From Porpolomopsis calyptriformis (lineage: Eukaryota > Basidiomycota > Agaricomycetes > Agaricales > Hygrophoraceae): DNA of 64,000 nucleotides. The stretch spans positions 620,001 to 684,000 of the forward strand of contig OX621168.1 of the NCBI GenBank assembly GCA_951640195.1, read 5' to 3'. Of this stretch, positions 1-12,164 are shown in pieces (position 1 is the stretch's first letter; each line of letters starts with the position of its first letter). The notes beneath the pieces were generated by a model. That model saw only the letters and a list, made by a program, of their open reading frames with translations, had not been told where the DNA came from and ran no database searches. Position numbers and translations under genes: made by a program.

Positions 1-214
1 TGTCAAATGGCATGCGCTGAAACCATCCAGGGGGAGCAAGCAAAGAGTGAGTGGCGAATAAAATATCCATTCATCCCATTCTGCAAAGATGGGAAATATG
101 GCATCCATGAGACGATAGCGCAAGCTGGGGCCATGGGTAAAATCTAACATCTATCAAGTTGGATATTACCGTACGTACCGCAAAAATGTCTGTTACGATC
201 ATTATACAAGTTTT

Positions 215-1271
215 TTAAAATTGTTGTCCCCTCCTGGGGGTTTTGCGTTTCCGAAACAGGGAGCCACCATCTTCCAAAGCAGGGGCTGAGAGGGGGTCTT
301 CTATTTTGATGGTGTCTTGATTTTGTGGGTCAGCTGGTACAGTTTTAGGCTTCGAGTCGACTTCGAGCTTGAAGCCTGGGTTCTCTATGGCGTCCACCTT
401 CCTACCTCCATCATCAGAACTTTCTTGATCGAGCTTAGTGTCCTCTTTGACTTCCTCGTCAGCCCGCTTCCATTGGACCTTCGTCCATTTCAGTGTAGGA
501 GCTGGGTCAGACTGTCGGGCAGGCTGGCCAACGTCTACAGGCTCGGTCGGCTCTTCTTTCTTCTTCAACTTGATGGGAATAATACCAGGGTCGTATATTT
601 CGCCGAGACCCACTCCGAGAGTCTTCTTTCGAAGCTTGAAGTGACGACCGTCCTCTGCGTCCGCTGCCGAATCAGCCTCGCGTTTCAGAGTCCCCGCGAG
701 ATCCAAGGTACTGGACCCAGGGGTGGTGGGTTCGGCAGGAGCAGGTGGCGTCGTCGGAGCAACTATCGTCCAGTCACCGGCCACACCTTGTGTCCGCCTT
801 CTCTCTACCTCGACCTGAAACTTCTCGACATCGGGGTCCTTGTAACCCAGAGATGCAGGTGTAGAGTAATTTGTGTACGGGTTGGATGGCTTAGCCGGTG
901 GTTTGCGAGCAGGGGCGGAAGTGGAGGCTATGGGTGTGGTCCTGGGAACGGACTTTGCAATACCAGCACCCACGTCTTGGGTGAAAGCAGCTTGAGCAGC
1001 CTGTGTAGTGGGGGGTGAAAAATCAACTAGGCGGAAGCTCGACTCGATGGATGCACCTTACCATTTCTACCCTTGCCATTTCTCTCTTTTCCTCGTCAAG
1101 CTCCTTCTTCTTTTTCTCGCCAGATTTGTACAAGGCTCTGATGAAACGCTCTGTGTTTCCCTTATGGCGCAAGCCATTTTCGTGTAGCTGCCTCGAAGGC
1201 GCGTCGTCCGCGATATAGATTTCGCAATACCGGCAGAAATACCTTTTGTGAGAGACCCAGTACTCGCTCAT
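215..1271 (-). CDS. WBP4-like U1-type zinc-finger splicing factor
   Basis: Two exons, 1271-1062 and 1000-215, are joined by a 61-nt GTAAGG...CACAG intron and give about 331 residues. The N-terminus is a U1/matrin-type C2H2 finger: Cys13, Cys16, His30 and His36, inside FCRYCEIYIADD and HENGLRHK. A short Lys/Glu-rich helix follows. The rest is Pro/Ser/Lys-rich and probably disordered, with SLGYKDPD near residue 110 and a basic C-terminus. The start (MSEYWVSHKR) is the only ATG just before the finger. In WBP4/FBP21 proteins this finger associates with U1/U2 snRNP in pre-spliceosomes, so a nuclear splicing role is inferred from family. No WW domain is visible, so it could be another matrin-finger spliceosomal protein. 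Positions 1-214 downstream hold no recognisable gene. Confidence 0.72.
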
Positions 1272-1613
1272 GGTTTGGTCCAGGGATGGTCAAATCACGT
1301 GGGATGCATTTCAAATATGTACAAATATAAGCAAATGAAGGTAAACTTCAATTTCATTCACCTCGAATGTTTCTTCAATCCTTCCCCTTGTGTAAAACCA
1401 AAAGCGTATGTCAATTTGAAATATACCAACAGATTCTGCGAAACTGCCGGTTGAGCATCCCCGAGAGAGTCGGCCTCTTTCTAGTTACGTAAACACCCCG
1501 CATGGTAGATCGCCGAAATCCGAAATGCCAGCAATTACTTATTGAAATTACTCCAGTTTTGGCTCCCCCTCAACTCGGGTGAATCTCCCTTCCCTTCCTT
1601 TCCCTTCCAAAAT

Positions 1614-3765
1614 TATGGACGAAAGGCAGTCCTCCGCTTTGGAATTGATGGATCTGCCAACGCCTTCAGCTCAGTTGAACACAGAGTCGACCACAAGTAA
1701 AGCCCAGCTAATTTCAGAAGAACCAGTGCAATACAAACTTTACAAGAGACGGTTTTCTGGATGTGTTGGTCTTGTATGTATTCTTTGGAGATGCTTGCCT
1801 TCCCCTTTTCATTGTTTTTCAAGGCACTGTTGAGCGTAGTGACAGCCATGAGTTGGCCATGGTTTGGTCCAATTTCAAATAACAGTATGCTGTTGATCTC
1901 GTCCCTTTGTCGATCCTAGTTGACCATCCTTCCAGTGGTGGCTGAGTTCGGGATCACCCTGGACCAAGTGAACTGGCTTGGCAATATCGTGGGGTGTGTA
2001 GATGTGGTAGCCTCTTTACTAGTTCCCCTGGTTTGCGTTCGGTATGGCATTCGCAGATGCGTCAGTTGTTGTCCTCCGTGCTTTCTATTTCCGTCTCGTC
2101 ATCCCGAAATTTCAGCTTGACATCGGAACGGTCGCTCTACTCCTCTCTGCTTGGATCCGCTATGCGGGAACCGCTCGTTCTCTTTCGCCTGGAGGGGCAT
2201 ATGCACTGCTGATGTTGGGACAAGTGGGCATTCCGACATCCCTCTCTTCATCCTCTTTTCAGCTGAGGATGGGTGTTTGCAGTTCTTTGCATCAATAGCG
2301 ACCCCGATCTTTCAAGTATTGGGTCCCAAGTATTCGGAGACATGGTTTGGCCTGAAAAGTCGAACAACTGTCACAATGGTATTGTCCATCAGTACATCCC
2401 TTCATTTCGTTGTCTCTTCTCAGCTCTCACAATTCTCCCGCAGCTTATCCTGTCGGTGGAGCAATCGGCCAATTATTGTCACCCCTCGTCGGCAATACTA
2501 GGCAGTCTGTCGGTACCTTTTTACCATCGCGATATCGTTGTAAATAAACCTTGAATTCTTCAGATCCTTATCCTAGGCATTATTTCTACGGCAGTTTGCC
2601 CCGCTCTCTTTTTGATTGGAGATTCTCCTCCAACCCCTCCCAGTCAGTCTTCAATATTTATCTCTTTAATAATCGCCCCATGTAACCCACTTGCAGCCTA
2701 TTCCGGCTCTCAGAAGCCGCCCACTCTCTCTTCTCTTATACGTGCAATACTCGGCAAGGCCGTCCCACCTGGAGCTCGTATGACGTCCCATGAGCGAATT
2801 GACTTTGTCGTCGTCACAATCGTTTTTTCTGTATTTGTTGGAGCGTAAGTAGTACACCGCTCTGGAACTCCTCGCACTCTACTTATCCGTCCTGTGATAA
2901 AGCTTAGGCACTTTCTCGATCTTGAGTGCTCAAGTCTTGGTAAGCTTTATGCCTGGAGCATCGTGACATTAATTGTACGTTGGTTCTTGTAGGGTCCTGT
3001 TGGATATTCTGCAGACATCAGCGGATTCATGGGTGCAACAATGCTCTTGACTGGCATCGTGGCGGCCATCATAACCGCTCCCCTGTTTGATCGTGTATTG
3101 ACGCATCATTTGGGAATCACTGTAAAGATTCTTGTGCCCATTGTCGCTGCCGCTTGGTTATCTCTCATTTGGGCTGGTACGTGTTTTTTTTTGCTGGTAA
3201 CGCTCCCAATGTAATGTTTCCCGCTCGCGACAGTCAAACCGCACAACACCGCAGGTTAACCAAACTAGGTTATATAAAGGCTCCTGTAATGCTAATTTAT
3301 GGGAATAGGTCTCTTTTTGATCATGACAGTTCTTGGAACAGGCTCCATCACCCTACTCCCTGTTGCGCTTGAACTTGGATGCGAGCTTACTAGAAATGCT
3401 GACGGCAGCTCAGCTATTCTCTGGCTCTGGTGCGTATCCACTTACCACTATCCCGTGCCGACATTGATCGCATCAAATATAGCGGGAATGTGTCCAGTGT
3501 CATATTCCTACTCGGTGTGTGGATATTGCTTATCATGTAGCTTGCCACCTAATAACGGTTTCTCTCAGTTCAAAGCGCTTTGCGCGCTGGCCCTGGTGCT
3601 CATCCGCCCCAGAACATGCGTAGGGCACTCATCTTCAATGGGGCTATTGTAGCATTCGGCGCATCTTTTATATTCTTTTTCCAAGGCAAACAGGCTCGTA
3701 AAGCTCTCGACGAGCGCGCCCAGGAAGCCGTAATGGCCGAGAAGAATGCACAGCACTCTGGCTGA
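1614..3765 (+). CDS. MFS transporter, SLC49/FLVCR-like
   Basis: A multi-exon gene with about eleven short introns, several of which I could phase. One runs 1884-1935 and joins FGPISNN to MVAEFGI; others have acceptors such as ttcag before LDIGTVALLL. The joined protein has the SLC49-type signature: WPWFGPIS, then TLDQVNWLGN, VRYGIRRC, LSAWIRYAGTARSLSP, IFQVLGPKYSE, GGAIGQLLSPLVGNTRQS, GPVGYSADISG and a final hydrophobic segment before GKQARKALDERAQEA. About twelve membrane segments are expected. The substrate is unknown; animal relatives move haem, choline or other solutes at the plasma membrane or lysosome. The frame is maintained through all joins I tested, so the gene looks intact despite its fragmented appearance. 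Confidence 0.82.
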
Positions 3766-4608
3766 TGCATCTTGGTTGAGTTCCTGCCGGAGTCGTTGAG
3801 AAATATATATTCTTCTATATACTTGTGCTCATCTAGAAGATTTAACGTTCAGTTATGTAGCTATCGGTGCCATCCCGCCGCGTTTAGAACATCTAACGTC
3901 AATTCTAAACAGATTTTCATTCTCCGCCAGCTCAAACCGTGAGATCCCCATATGTATGCAAGAACATTCCAAGTTCGATTGAATTGAATTCTAAACACGG
4001 GGGGATAGCAGCCATTTATTATATTTGTACCGCGTGCGCGTGCACAGATTCATACTGTAATATATTATGATATCTGGAGTACAGCTCTTGTCATGAAATG
4101 GGGGAGCACTGGCTGAGCCAGTTGCTGGGTATGTCAGACCCAATGCAAGAAGGCACCCGCCCTGTGCTGAGCACACACCCCAGCAGGGACGAAGGTGAAG
4201 AGAACGAAAGGGGAAAAAAAAGGGGGTACTAACATCACTATAGGATACGCGACAACTCAGTATGAAAGGGTCCAAGAACATCAACGGATCGGAGGAAGTC
4301 ATCGGATGACCATTGTCCCATCCCCTGCATAACCTGAGGATCCACCTTGCGGAGAAGTAGTTCCGCAGTACCGCAAATACGGAAGCTGTGGCCGGAGATG
4401 CGAGGGAAGTTCTGACTACGTGGATGGAGGATATGTGTGCCCGAAATCTAACTAACCCCATATGAACGGATACTTTCACACATCTTGGACACGGTGGATC
4501 TTTTCAATCGAGCTGTCAAAAAGAATCACCGGTCGTTGCTGGAGTAGGGAGTCCCAGCGGCTGAAGACCAACACGAGTGTTTTAGTGAAAGCATTCCACG
4601 GTTGTCAT
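3766..4608. other. Intergenic, between convergent 3' ends
   Basis: This stretch lies between the stop of the MFS gene (+) and the stop of TRM11 (-). The longest open frame (3991-4479, minus) has no recognisable domain, a biased composition and no supporting splice sites. I read the region as two 3' UTRs plus spacer. I see no RNA gene or repeat in it. Confidence 0.5.
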
Positions 4609-6538
4609 TCAACTCGGCTCATTCGCTGATCGCCCATGGTCCTTCTGAAACCCTTGAAAATATTTTAATCGGAAGTCCTTGTGCGCTGGAATATGACCCC
4701 TAGATTCGCAATGAATCGAGAGTTCCGGCGTGTCAAATGAAGGTGGGGGATATTTCATGGCAGTACTTTTGCGAATGGTGACAAGCTGGGCAAAAAGTGC
4801 CTTGAGGAAGAATGATTGTACCAGATACCCGTATTACTCACCCTTCGACCCCAAGACCCGAAATCCTGCAATGAATTGGCGATGACTTCCATGCCATCAC
4901 AAAGCATAGAATGTATATCGACTTCCTCATATTCGTCGTTCACCGTAGGCAAGAAAAACACAAGTCTGCCTCCGGTTCGAAGTAGGTATCGCGCCAAAAT
5001 GACGAGATCTGAAGTGAGGCGGGACAACTCATAAGGCTTCGTCGGGGGTATATAAGGCCGATCATCACTAGCTTCTGCTCAGTGAGACAAACACAAAGGT
5101 TTTGTCTCAAACTCACGAGTGAGGTAGTGCCAAATGCTCCAGATATGCAGCTTTTCTTTTTGGGCTGAGTTCCTTTTTCCTGCCAAGTCGTTTAGCCCCT
5201 GCTCGAACGCCATCTGATAATGCACCGTTAAGATTAACCGATAACCAACGTTATGAAAATCACTAACAAGGCGGGTCGGTTAAGATAGCATCGAACAAAT
5301 CTCCACATCTCCATGGGTTTCTTGTCACGTCGAAGGTGCACAGGTCGAGGATTCTAGAAGAGACGCCATATTGAGTGGCCGCGCGGATGATTCCGGGATG
5401 ATTTCCTATCATGCAGAGTGAGAAGAAGCAGGGATACCAATCAGAAACAACATAAACACCTTTCCCTCTCATGTGTCGACCGTCGATGTCCGAACCCAAT
5501 ACTTGAGCACCAAAGTGGGCGGCTGGCTTGTTGGGATTGAACTGATGACCCCTGTGACATTCAACGGAAATACTCACATAGGCCATACTGCCGGTTCCAA
5601 TAAAAGGGTCGTATACGAGTTTACCGGGGCTCGCCTATTAACGGGACACGCTGTTCGCTTAGTTACACGGTGTCAAATTGGTTCCAAAGGCGCACCAGGG
5701 CTTGATTAGCCATCACCAACGAGATCTCCGCATCCATGCTGGTGTTCCCGAAATAAACGCGCTTTTTTACGTCAAACATTGTTATCAGCGAACGGGCTGA
5801 ACCATCTTCGATCTAATCAAGGGAAGGTGGATGCCGACAGTTGGAGGGTGAGCGAACATTGACATGGAATAACTGCAGGATAAACGCACCAACCTGCCAA
5901 AGTAGACTTGTCGAAAATGTCGCTCTCCCTTGTGCCTGCCACGAATGATTTCAGGATCCTCATCTAAGATTTGTCCAACAACTTCCTTTAGCATGACTCA
6001 TGACGGACAACAATGGTGAGCGTCCGCACATTCCTCAAAACAGCCTAAAACAATATCAGGCTTCTTCATGTCGATTCTTCCCATAAATCCCATGTAGCCA
6101 AAGCTTTCCATGATTTCCCTTTGGTAGGTTTGAGAAATCGTACGCTTGTATGCTGATACAAGAAACTTGAATGTCGTGTTAGCCGCGTAACGCAACCATA
6201 GTGAATGGTTGGCGCGATTCTGGCCATGTAGCTCCTCATAGCTCGATCCGTGGGCATAATATTCGTAAACGGACCTAACAGTATGCTGCTGCGTCGCACA
6301 GAGCACAAAATAAAGAATAATATAACGGTGCTCACCGGATTAGTATGCATCTTCTGCAAAGAAGTCTCGCGTGGGCTTCCTCATCCAATTCCACCGTCAT
6401 AAATGGCTTTGTCGTGTCGCGATCTTCTGGGGGTGGCAAAGTGACCGAAAACCCATTGAGCTCAGCGACAGAGAGTAGTTCAGGGATGCGGAATTCGTGA
6501 TGAGTTTGGGCGAAAACTATGAAAAATCGAGTTGGCAT
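4609..6538 (-). CDS. TRM11: tRNA (guanine(10)-N2)-methyltransferase catalytic subunit
   Basis: A multi-exon methyltransferase of the THUMP-containing Trm11 family, which with Trm112 makes m2G10 in cytosolic tRNA. The start is ATG at 6538 (MPTRFFIVFAQTHHEFRIPE), typical for the family. The middle has SLWLRYAANTTFKFLVSAYK and ESFGYMGFMGRIDMKKPD, then the SAM-binding Rossmann part with YDPFIGTGSM and GSDIDGRHMRGKG. The catalytic NPPY-type motif appears as DPPY, completed across a GTTAGT...TATCAG intron and followed by GVRAGAKRLGRK. The C-terminus (GGRLVFFLPTV, then FRLKYFQGF) is reached through a last intron ending gcccag, with the stop at 4611-4609. A divergent F-box gene starts 72 bp from this ATG, so the two probably share a promoter region. 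Confidence 0.88.
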
Positions 6539-6610
6539 ACCAAAGACAGCCTTGGCTTGTTTGGCAAGAGCCCCCAGTCCAAACACAATCATCGCAGACT
6601 CCAAGGCACG

Positions 6611-8043
6611 ATGAGCAGGCTCCTGGCACTTCCCAACGAGCTTGCTTTTCTTATATTCGATGACTTGGATAGAGCATCTCTCCTGACTCTGGCTAAATCC
6701 TGCAGTCATCTGAACATTATTGTGATTTCGTACTATCTCTCCTGCCATCATATACTCAACCCAGACGTCCTCATAAATCTCAACAACCACACTTTTCACG
6801 CTCTCCCCTTTCTTTGGATCTCTACTCTGCTCACTTCATCTCAGAATCTCGCCAGTTTTGTCGGCCACACTTATTGGTTACGTGAGATCCGTGGACTGAA
6901 AGGCCTAGTTGACAAGTTATCATCCGTGAGGACTGTATCGCTTTCCTTGTCACGTTCCACCCCATTCGACGCCGACCATGAGGTCGAACTTCGTTTCGTC
7001 GAAGATTTACACAGCCTTCTCACCACCATCATCGCTAGATCTTGCGAATCTCTGTCCATTGGCGGTGGTCCCAAGTTGAGATATTCACATCATAACCATG
7101 AGCAGATAAAATGTAACTGATCCATTCACCAAGACTTTCCTACGGTTTTGCTCTGCCATCGGCCAAAATAAACATCCGCGATTTTCGCTCGCCGGACACC
7201 CTTCCTGCGTCCAAGTTGAGATGGCTTCATATAGATTCGGGTACATTTTTCGACGGTTTATTTGGCCATTGGACCGTCAATCTTATCAATGCCTCTCCTA
7301 TCACCAACCTTACCCTCGTAAACTACACCTGGGGAACCAGCAAATGGGACAACCTCCTTTCGGCTATCCATGCCAACACCCTCTCCGAATTTTCTATCCG
7401 AGGCGATTCGGGTCAGCTCGAATTCACCTCTCTTGCCGCATTCCTTGCTCGCCACCACACTATCACTTCTTTCGAATGTCAAGGGTTCTCGCGAAAAGAT
7501 CCCGAATACACCACTTTTTTTCTTCCCCGGCTTACCAGGCTGATTTCAAACTACGAATACCTTGTGTACCTTCTGGAAGACTTCACCGTATTCCCCTCTC
7601 TTCGTAATATCTCTCTCGATGCATCGAGAAGTAAACCTCCCTACCAATTCGACCCTTATATTATGAAGGATGCGCTGAAATGTGTCAAACGCTGTCCCAG
7701 AGAGGTTGAGCTGTCCCTCAGGTTCGGCCGAGAAAACCAGTTTCTCTTTGAATGGCTTGACGTAGACGTCAATGACAACAGCCAGGTTGAGCGATTTTTG
7801 CATCCCGTCATTCGCTTGGAGTTACTGGTTAGCGAGTTCAGCGCGGCGACGCTTTCACTTCTCCCAAAATGGCTGGGACTATTCCCCGCATTACGCCTGT
7901 TGACATTTCAATCTTATCCGCGTAGCGAAATGGTTCTCCACAATTTTGCTTGTTCAGTCATTCAAGCTTGCTCGCAACTAGAGACGCTAACAATCAACGA
8001 GGAGACTCATGCGGTTACCACTTGGCTTGCCATAGAAGACTGA
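6611..8043 (+). CDS. F-box/LRR-like protein
   Basis: The N-terminal exon begins MSRLLALPNELAFLIFDDLD, an F-box (LPNELxxxIxDDLD) that would bind Skp1 in an SCF ubiquitin ligase. After about 150 residues an intron of uncertain borders (between about 7062 and 7215) joins a second long exon. That exon is open from 7117 and reads KINIRDFRSPDTLPASKLRW, then leucine-rich stretches such as INASPITNLTLVNYTW and FPALRLLTFQSYP. It ends at 8043. The exact donor could not be fixed: GT candidates at the end of exon 1 are in the wrong phase for the best acceptor, so a small disruption is possible. The substrate is unknown; such genes are massively expanded in agaricomycetes. Confidence 0.6.
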
Positions 8044-8345
8044 TTCTCGTTCATCGAAGGAGGTACAACGTTCTACCGCCCCTTGATATGCCATATTGTA
8101 TCCCAAGTCTTTTTGACACGATTTCCTGAATTTCGTTTGGGGATTTTACGAAATGTCCATTTCATTTGTTGGTTATGCTATCTATTCACTTACATTGTCA
8201 CGACTTTTAGCTTTGATCGAGAGACCTTCGGTTGACCGATACCACCTTCGATTCAATCAATCCGTCACTTTACCTTGTTTGTACTGATTGGTGGGTGACA
8301 TGCCCCTATGAATGCTTGATGACTTGATTGGTTCCGAGGCAGACG

Positions 8346-8665
8346 ATGAGCACTCCCTTCAAGCCTCCAAACGAGCTTGCTTTTCAAGTGATTGATGACT
8401 TGGATAATACAGCGGTCCTTGCATTAGCTAAACCCTGCAGGCACCTGGACGCCATTGTGACTTCGTGCTACCTTTCCTACCATCGTATGCTCGATCCATC
8501 CTACATGATCGAACTTTGCCAGGAAAAGTCCTTCCCATTCTCAGGACCCCCACCCAGCTCACTTCCTCTCAATATCTCCACATCCGTTTCACCGCGAGAG
8601 GTTGAATGAAATCCGCGGACTGGAAGGCTTTTAGTCGCCGCGTTCTCAGCTGTGAGAGTCGCAGA
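8346..8665 (+). pseudogene. Truncated tandem copy of the F-box gene
   Basis: Starting at MSTPFKPPNELAFQVIDDLD, this copy matches the neighbouring F-box gene almost position by position (NELAF..DDLD..LALAK.C.HLD.IV.S.YLS.H..LDP), but the frame ends at 8609. Downstream, nucleotides around 8606-8640 still resemble the region of the intact gene near 6880-6910 (gaaatccgcggactggaaggc against gagatccgtggactgaaaggc). This shows decay of a once longer copy rather than a short gene. The LRR part is missing. It arose by tandem duplication in direct orientation. Confidence 0.6.
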
Positions 8666-9167
8666 GCTCAGGGCCCGATGTGTTGCAACAGGACAAAGCG
8701 ATTCTCTGCCAAAAGGAATACGTAGAATTCGAAGCAACTAGAGCCCCGAGGAACTGTTTTGGTGGTCTTAACATCTTGTTTCAACAGATCGAACCCTTGC
8801 CACCTTGTCTTGCGACGAAAAACTTCCATTGATGATTGCCGATTTTTTGGACACAAAATAGATTGACTTACTGGCTACTTGGAAGTACTCTACCTACACA
8901 TCTCTGTATGTGTCGTAAATTTATTATTTGCATTTGTTGGATCCTTCGACTCATTCATATCTTGCAGTTTCTCTCGCTGTGGGCGACTATGGGTATCGTC
9001 GTTTGCGGGGCACAATGTCAAACAGAATCATCAACACACAACATGATTCATATTGCTATGCAAATCGTCCCTCCAGAAGCTATGTATTTGATGTGGATAC
9101 GTGACACTGGTAACTACAAAACCCCGGATACTTTCTTTTCCTACCCGGTAACTCCTGGATGTGAGAG
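8666..9167. other. Intergenic, no gene seen
   Basis: Spacer between the F-box remnant and the 3' end of the DAHP synthase gene. One plus-strand frame (8836-9198) is open, but it overlaps the real minus-strand coding end and has no family features. I see no repeats or RNA genes here. Confidence 0.4.
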
Positions 9168-11528
9168 CTATATCTTCCGCCCGCCTAACTCCGAGTAAAG
9201 TACATCGCTTTCAGCACACTTGGTGTTCAAATCTTGGTTTTTGAAGTAATTAGATATCAGAAATGCGACATCTTTGAACCAGGTTAGCTAAGCCCCATGC
9301 TCAATTGCGCGGCGAACATACCTAGAGATTGCTCGAAGTTGAGCCTCGGATCACAAAAAGACTACGAACCATGTGAGCCGACTTTATGGTATGTGCAAAT
9401 GCATCCGAATGATAACACACCTGATACCTCAAGCCCAATTGCTCCTCACTAAGCTCCATGCTCCCCCCAGTGCATTCAGTGACACTAAAGCCTTCATCAT
9501 TGAACTCGCCGGTGAATTCCAGGCTGACGCCGTTCAAGCGCGAGTGGCAGTCGACGTGAATTCGCAGGCATGCAGTAAGCTCGCTGATTATGGTCCCAAA
9601 ATGTCGCGTTTTGAGACCCGTACTAGAAGTCAATGTGCTGCGATCAATGGTCGTCGGATATAAGCGTTTCGGAGAGACAGTTCAAGTTTACGGTAAGGCT
9701 TACTTCCCATGCATTGGGTCGCACACCCATATGACTGGGTGATTTGACTTTTGAACGGCGTGGATGTGACCAGCGAGGTAATCCTCAATCTGGAAAGACC
9801 CAGTAAGAAAAGTTATTAGGAAAAGCGGAGAGAGATCTACCTTTTTTGCTCCATATCTTGTGATCAGAGTGATTCGTCCATTCTCCTTGTTCGGATTAAC
9901 GACTATGCAGCACGAAAGATGCATCAGAAATACGGGAAATGAAAACGATTGAACTCTATTACTATCCAGCAACTCAACAAGCTCTTCTTGGCCCATGCCA
10001 GGGCCTACCTTTATTCCGATCGGATTTCTAATTCCACGGAAGTACTCGACGTGTGCACCCGTGATCTGGCGAGTTCTGTCCCCGATCCAGAGGAAATGTG
10101 CCGATGTGTTATAGTATGCCATCGGCTCTACATTTTGGCCCGCGAGTGATGAAGGCGGTATCGGAAATTTTCGTGTGAGCGCTTGTTCGCAATCTAACAT
10201 CAACCCTTCGTGACTATACAGAATCGATGTAATGAACACCCCGAATCCCGGTTCGAATGGACGAACCTGATGTAGAAATCCACGTCGCGCAGTGCGCCGC
10301 GTCCCCCACCTCTCTCGTATGAGGGCGTTGAATCCATCCCGATGGTGCGGCTAAAATCAAGAGCATCGGACAAACCATCAACGATGGCTTTGAATTCTTT
10401 GCTGGTCACGCAAGAAGGAACATTGAATGGCGGATGAATACAAAACGGAGCAGTGCGGATGCATAGACTGACCGCAGAGATGTCGAACGGACATGTGCCA
10501 AAGACCAGTCGTGGGGGTGGTGCAGCGAAGCAAAGCCAGAGGTGAGAAGTGCACGGATATAATTGAGTGTCGTGGCCGAGTGGAAGTATGCACTGCATTG
10601 AGAATAAGGCTTTGCAAGGGCAAAAAGATATAAGCGGGTGGATATTACCTGAGAAGACGTTCAGGATCAGGTGTTCGGTCGTTCAGGTGCAGCCTGAATA
10701 CTTATATTGATTCAAAAATTTGAGCCCAATTTGGAATGACTTGCCCGTTGACGTTGTCTCCCCTGTGAATTGTTTAAACATAATTGATAACCGAACGGTG
10801 CCCGTTTACAAACCGGAAATTCAATACTTCAATATCACCTATTTTTTCGGTTGTGCTACTTCTCGGTTTCGCATATTGACCTGCGATGCGTCCGATGCGT
10901 ACCTTGAATGTATTTATCATGATCAGGTATAACTTGTAAAAAGAGAACCGTACGATGGGGAGGCGTGCACCCCAAACCAGAATAAGAGAGAAGGAAAGTA
11001 TGAGTCCGATCTTGGCGGAAATGTTTTCCTGTCAACGGTTCCGTCCAATTTCAAAATACGAAAGAGGATAGAAAAGATGAGTTGGGAATCGGCAAGAGAA
11101 AGCATATATTGTCTCACATGCGTGCATGCGTCAAAACTTTCTGCACAGTCACCTGCGTGTAGTAAGAAAGCTTCGTTATGTTGGACCAGACCGAGTTGAT
11201 AACGGAGTCTTTCAATCTATGGAGCGTGTGCATATGATCGACGCGCTCTGCCTGACCACAGAGAATCTCTCACACACCTCGGATGGCGTGACGAGTGGGG
11301 GTAGATTTTCTATCTTAGATAGTACCCTGTATAGATTTAGAATGAGGGTTGAGGCACGTTTGGATGTGAGTGGCATTGACCGTGAAAGGTGTTGCTGATC
11401 GGGATAGTGAACCGGCTGCATAGGAATCAAACCATGAACCGAGAGAAACTCCCAAATATCTGGCTCGAGCTGCCTACCTGTCCAACGGGCTTTGATTTCC
11501 AGGAGGAAGGACTCCAAGGCTCGAACAT
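9168..11528 (-). CDS. Class II 3-deoxy-7-phosphoheptulonate (DAHP) synthase
   Basis: This enzyme condenses phosphoenolpyruvate with erythrose-4-phosphate at the entry of the shikimate pathway in the cytosol. It is a class II (plant/microbial AroA_II) enzyme spread over about ten small exons. In order I read: MFEPWSPSSWKSKPVGQ; PVHYPDQQHL; VLSKIENLPPLVTPSE; IERLRYQL...EAFLLHAGDCAESFDAC (PEP/metal-site Cys); IGLILSFSLILVWGARLPIV; RIGRIAGQYAKPRS; FRGDNVNGLHLNDRTPDPERLL; YFHSATTLNYIRALL; ALDFSRTIGMD; SHEGLMLDCEQALTR; TSAHFLWIGDRTRQITGAHV; EYFRGIRNPIGIKVGP; RITLITRYGAKKV; WVCDPMHGK; and LEFTGEFNDEGFSVTECTGG. The last exon ends at 9170-9168. One intron (10744-10694) has a GC-AG border. All joins I checked keep frame, so the gene looks functional. 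The usual GGDCAE motif reads AGDCAE here. Confidence 0.85.
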
Positions 11529-12164
11529 TGTCGATCGTGTAAAACACCAGCAAACACTGAAGTTGCCGAGCTTGGACGGGAGCGAGCAACGCCAGCCTCG
11601 GTGAGCCCCTAACATAGCCCAGCTTGGTTGGTAACCTGCCAAAAAACAGTTGGGGACTTCATGGCATGCCAGATGATACATCTAAACGTTGAACCCAGTC
11701 ACCTTGGTTGATTCCAAGGACCCGAAGCAATTCGACACCATCTGGATCAGCTCTTTGCCCATCCCCCTGGCGATCCGACCCGAGAAGCTGTCTCTCGCCT
11801 TCGTGGCCTTCGGAAGGAGTCTCCCATTCTGGCGGGAAGAACTGGTACCATGTTCCTGGCGTTTTTGCCATTAACCACAATTCCCTCCTCCAGAACTTTA
11901 TGGTAATCAGTTCCCAGTCGCAAGCCGTTCCCGCCTTCACAAAATTTGCAAGAATTTTCATTGATACTTCCTGGAGGAATATTTGACAGACATCTGAAGT
12001 TCTAAGATGTTTACGGAGGTGTCAGCTGCCATCCAATCGTCAAATTTCTTTAGCCGCTCTCAGGTGTTCGATGAATCCTCTAGTTGTCGTTTGCTATAAA
12101 GCCTCCTCGTTATCCTCGCTTTGGATTCATCCCCAATCGCTTCTCTCGAATTTTTGCAATCACC
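11529..12164. other. Intergenic upstream of DAHP synthase and a secreted-protein gene
   Basis: A minus-strand frame at 11961-11659 reads WYQFFPPEWETPSEGHEGE and similar. It matches no family I know and has no clear start context. It could be 5' UTR, a small upstream gene or chance. The plus-strand portion from about 12100 to 12164 is the 5' UTR of the next gene. Confidence 0.3.

Noticed and set aside
317..1018. Long plus-strand frame opposite the WBP4-like gene
   Set aside because: A shadow of the real minus-strand exon; it has no family resemblance and the minus strand has a clear zinc finger and intron.
1579..3765. MFS transporter looked like a pseudogene because it is split over many frames
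   Set aside because: Every break coincided with a good GT-AG intron that restored the family sequence, so I call it intact.
3991..4479. 162-codon minus-strand frame
   Set aside because: No domain, no supporting splice sites, biased composition, and it sits between two convergent 3' ends.
9322..11589. DAHP synthase looked truncated and lacking its N-terminus
   Set aside because: Small exons upstream (from 11528) carry the missing motifs in order, including the LPPLVTPSE block.
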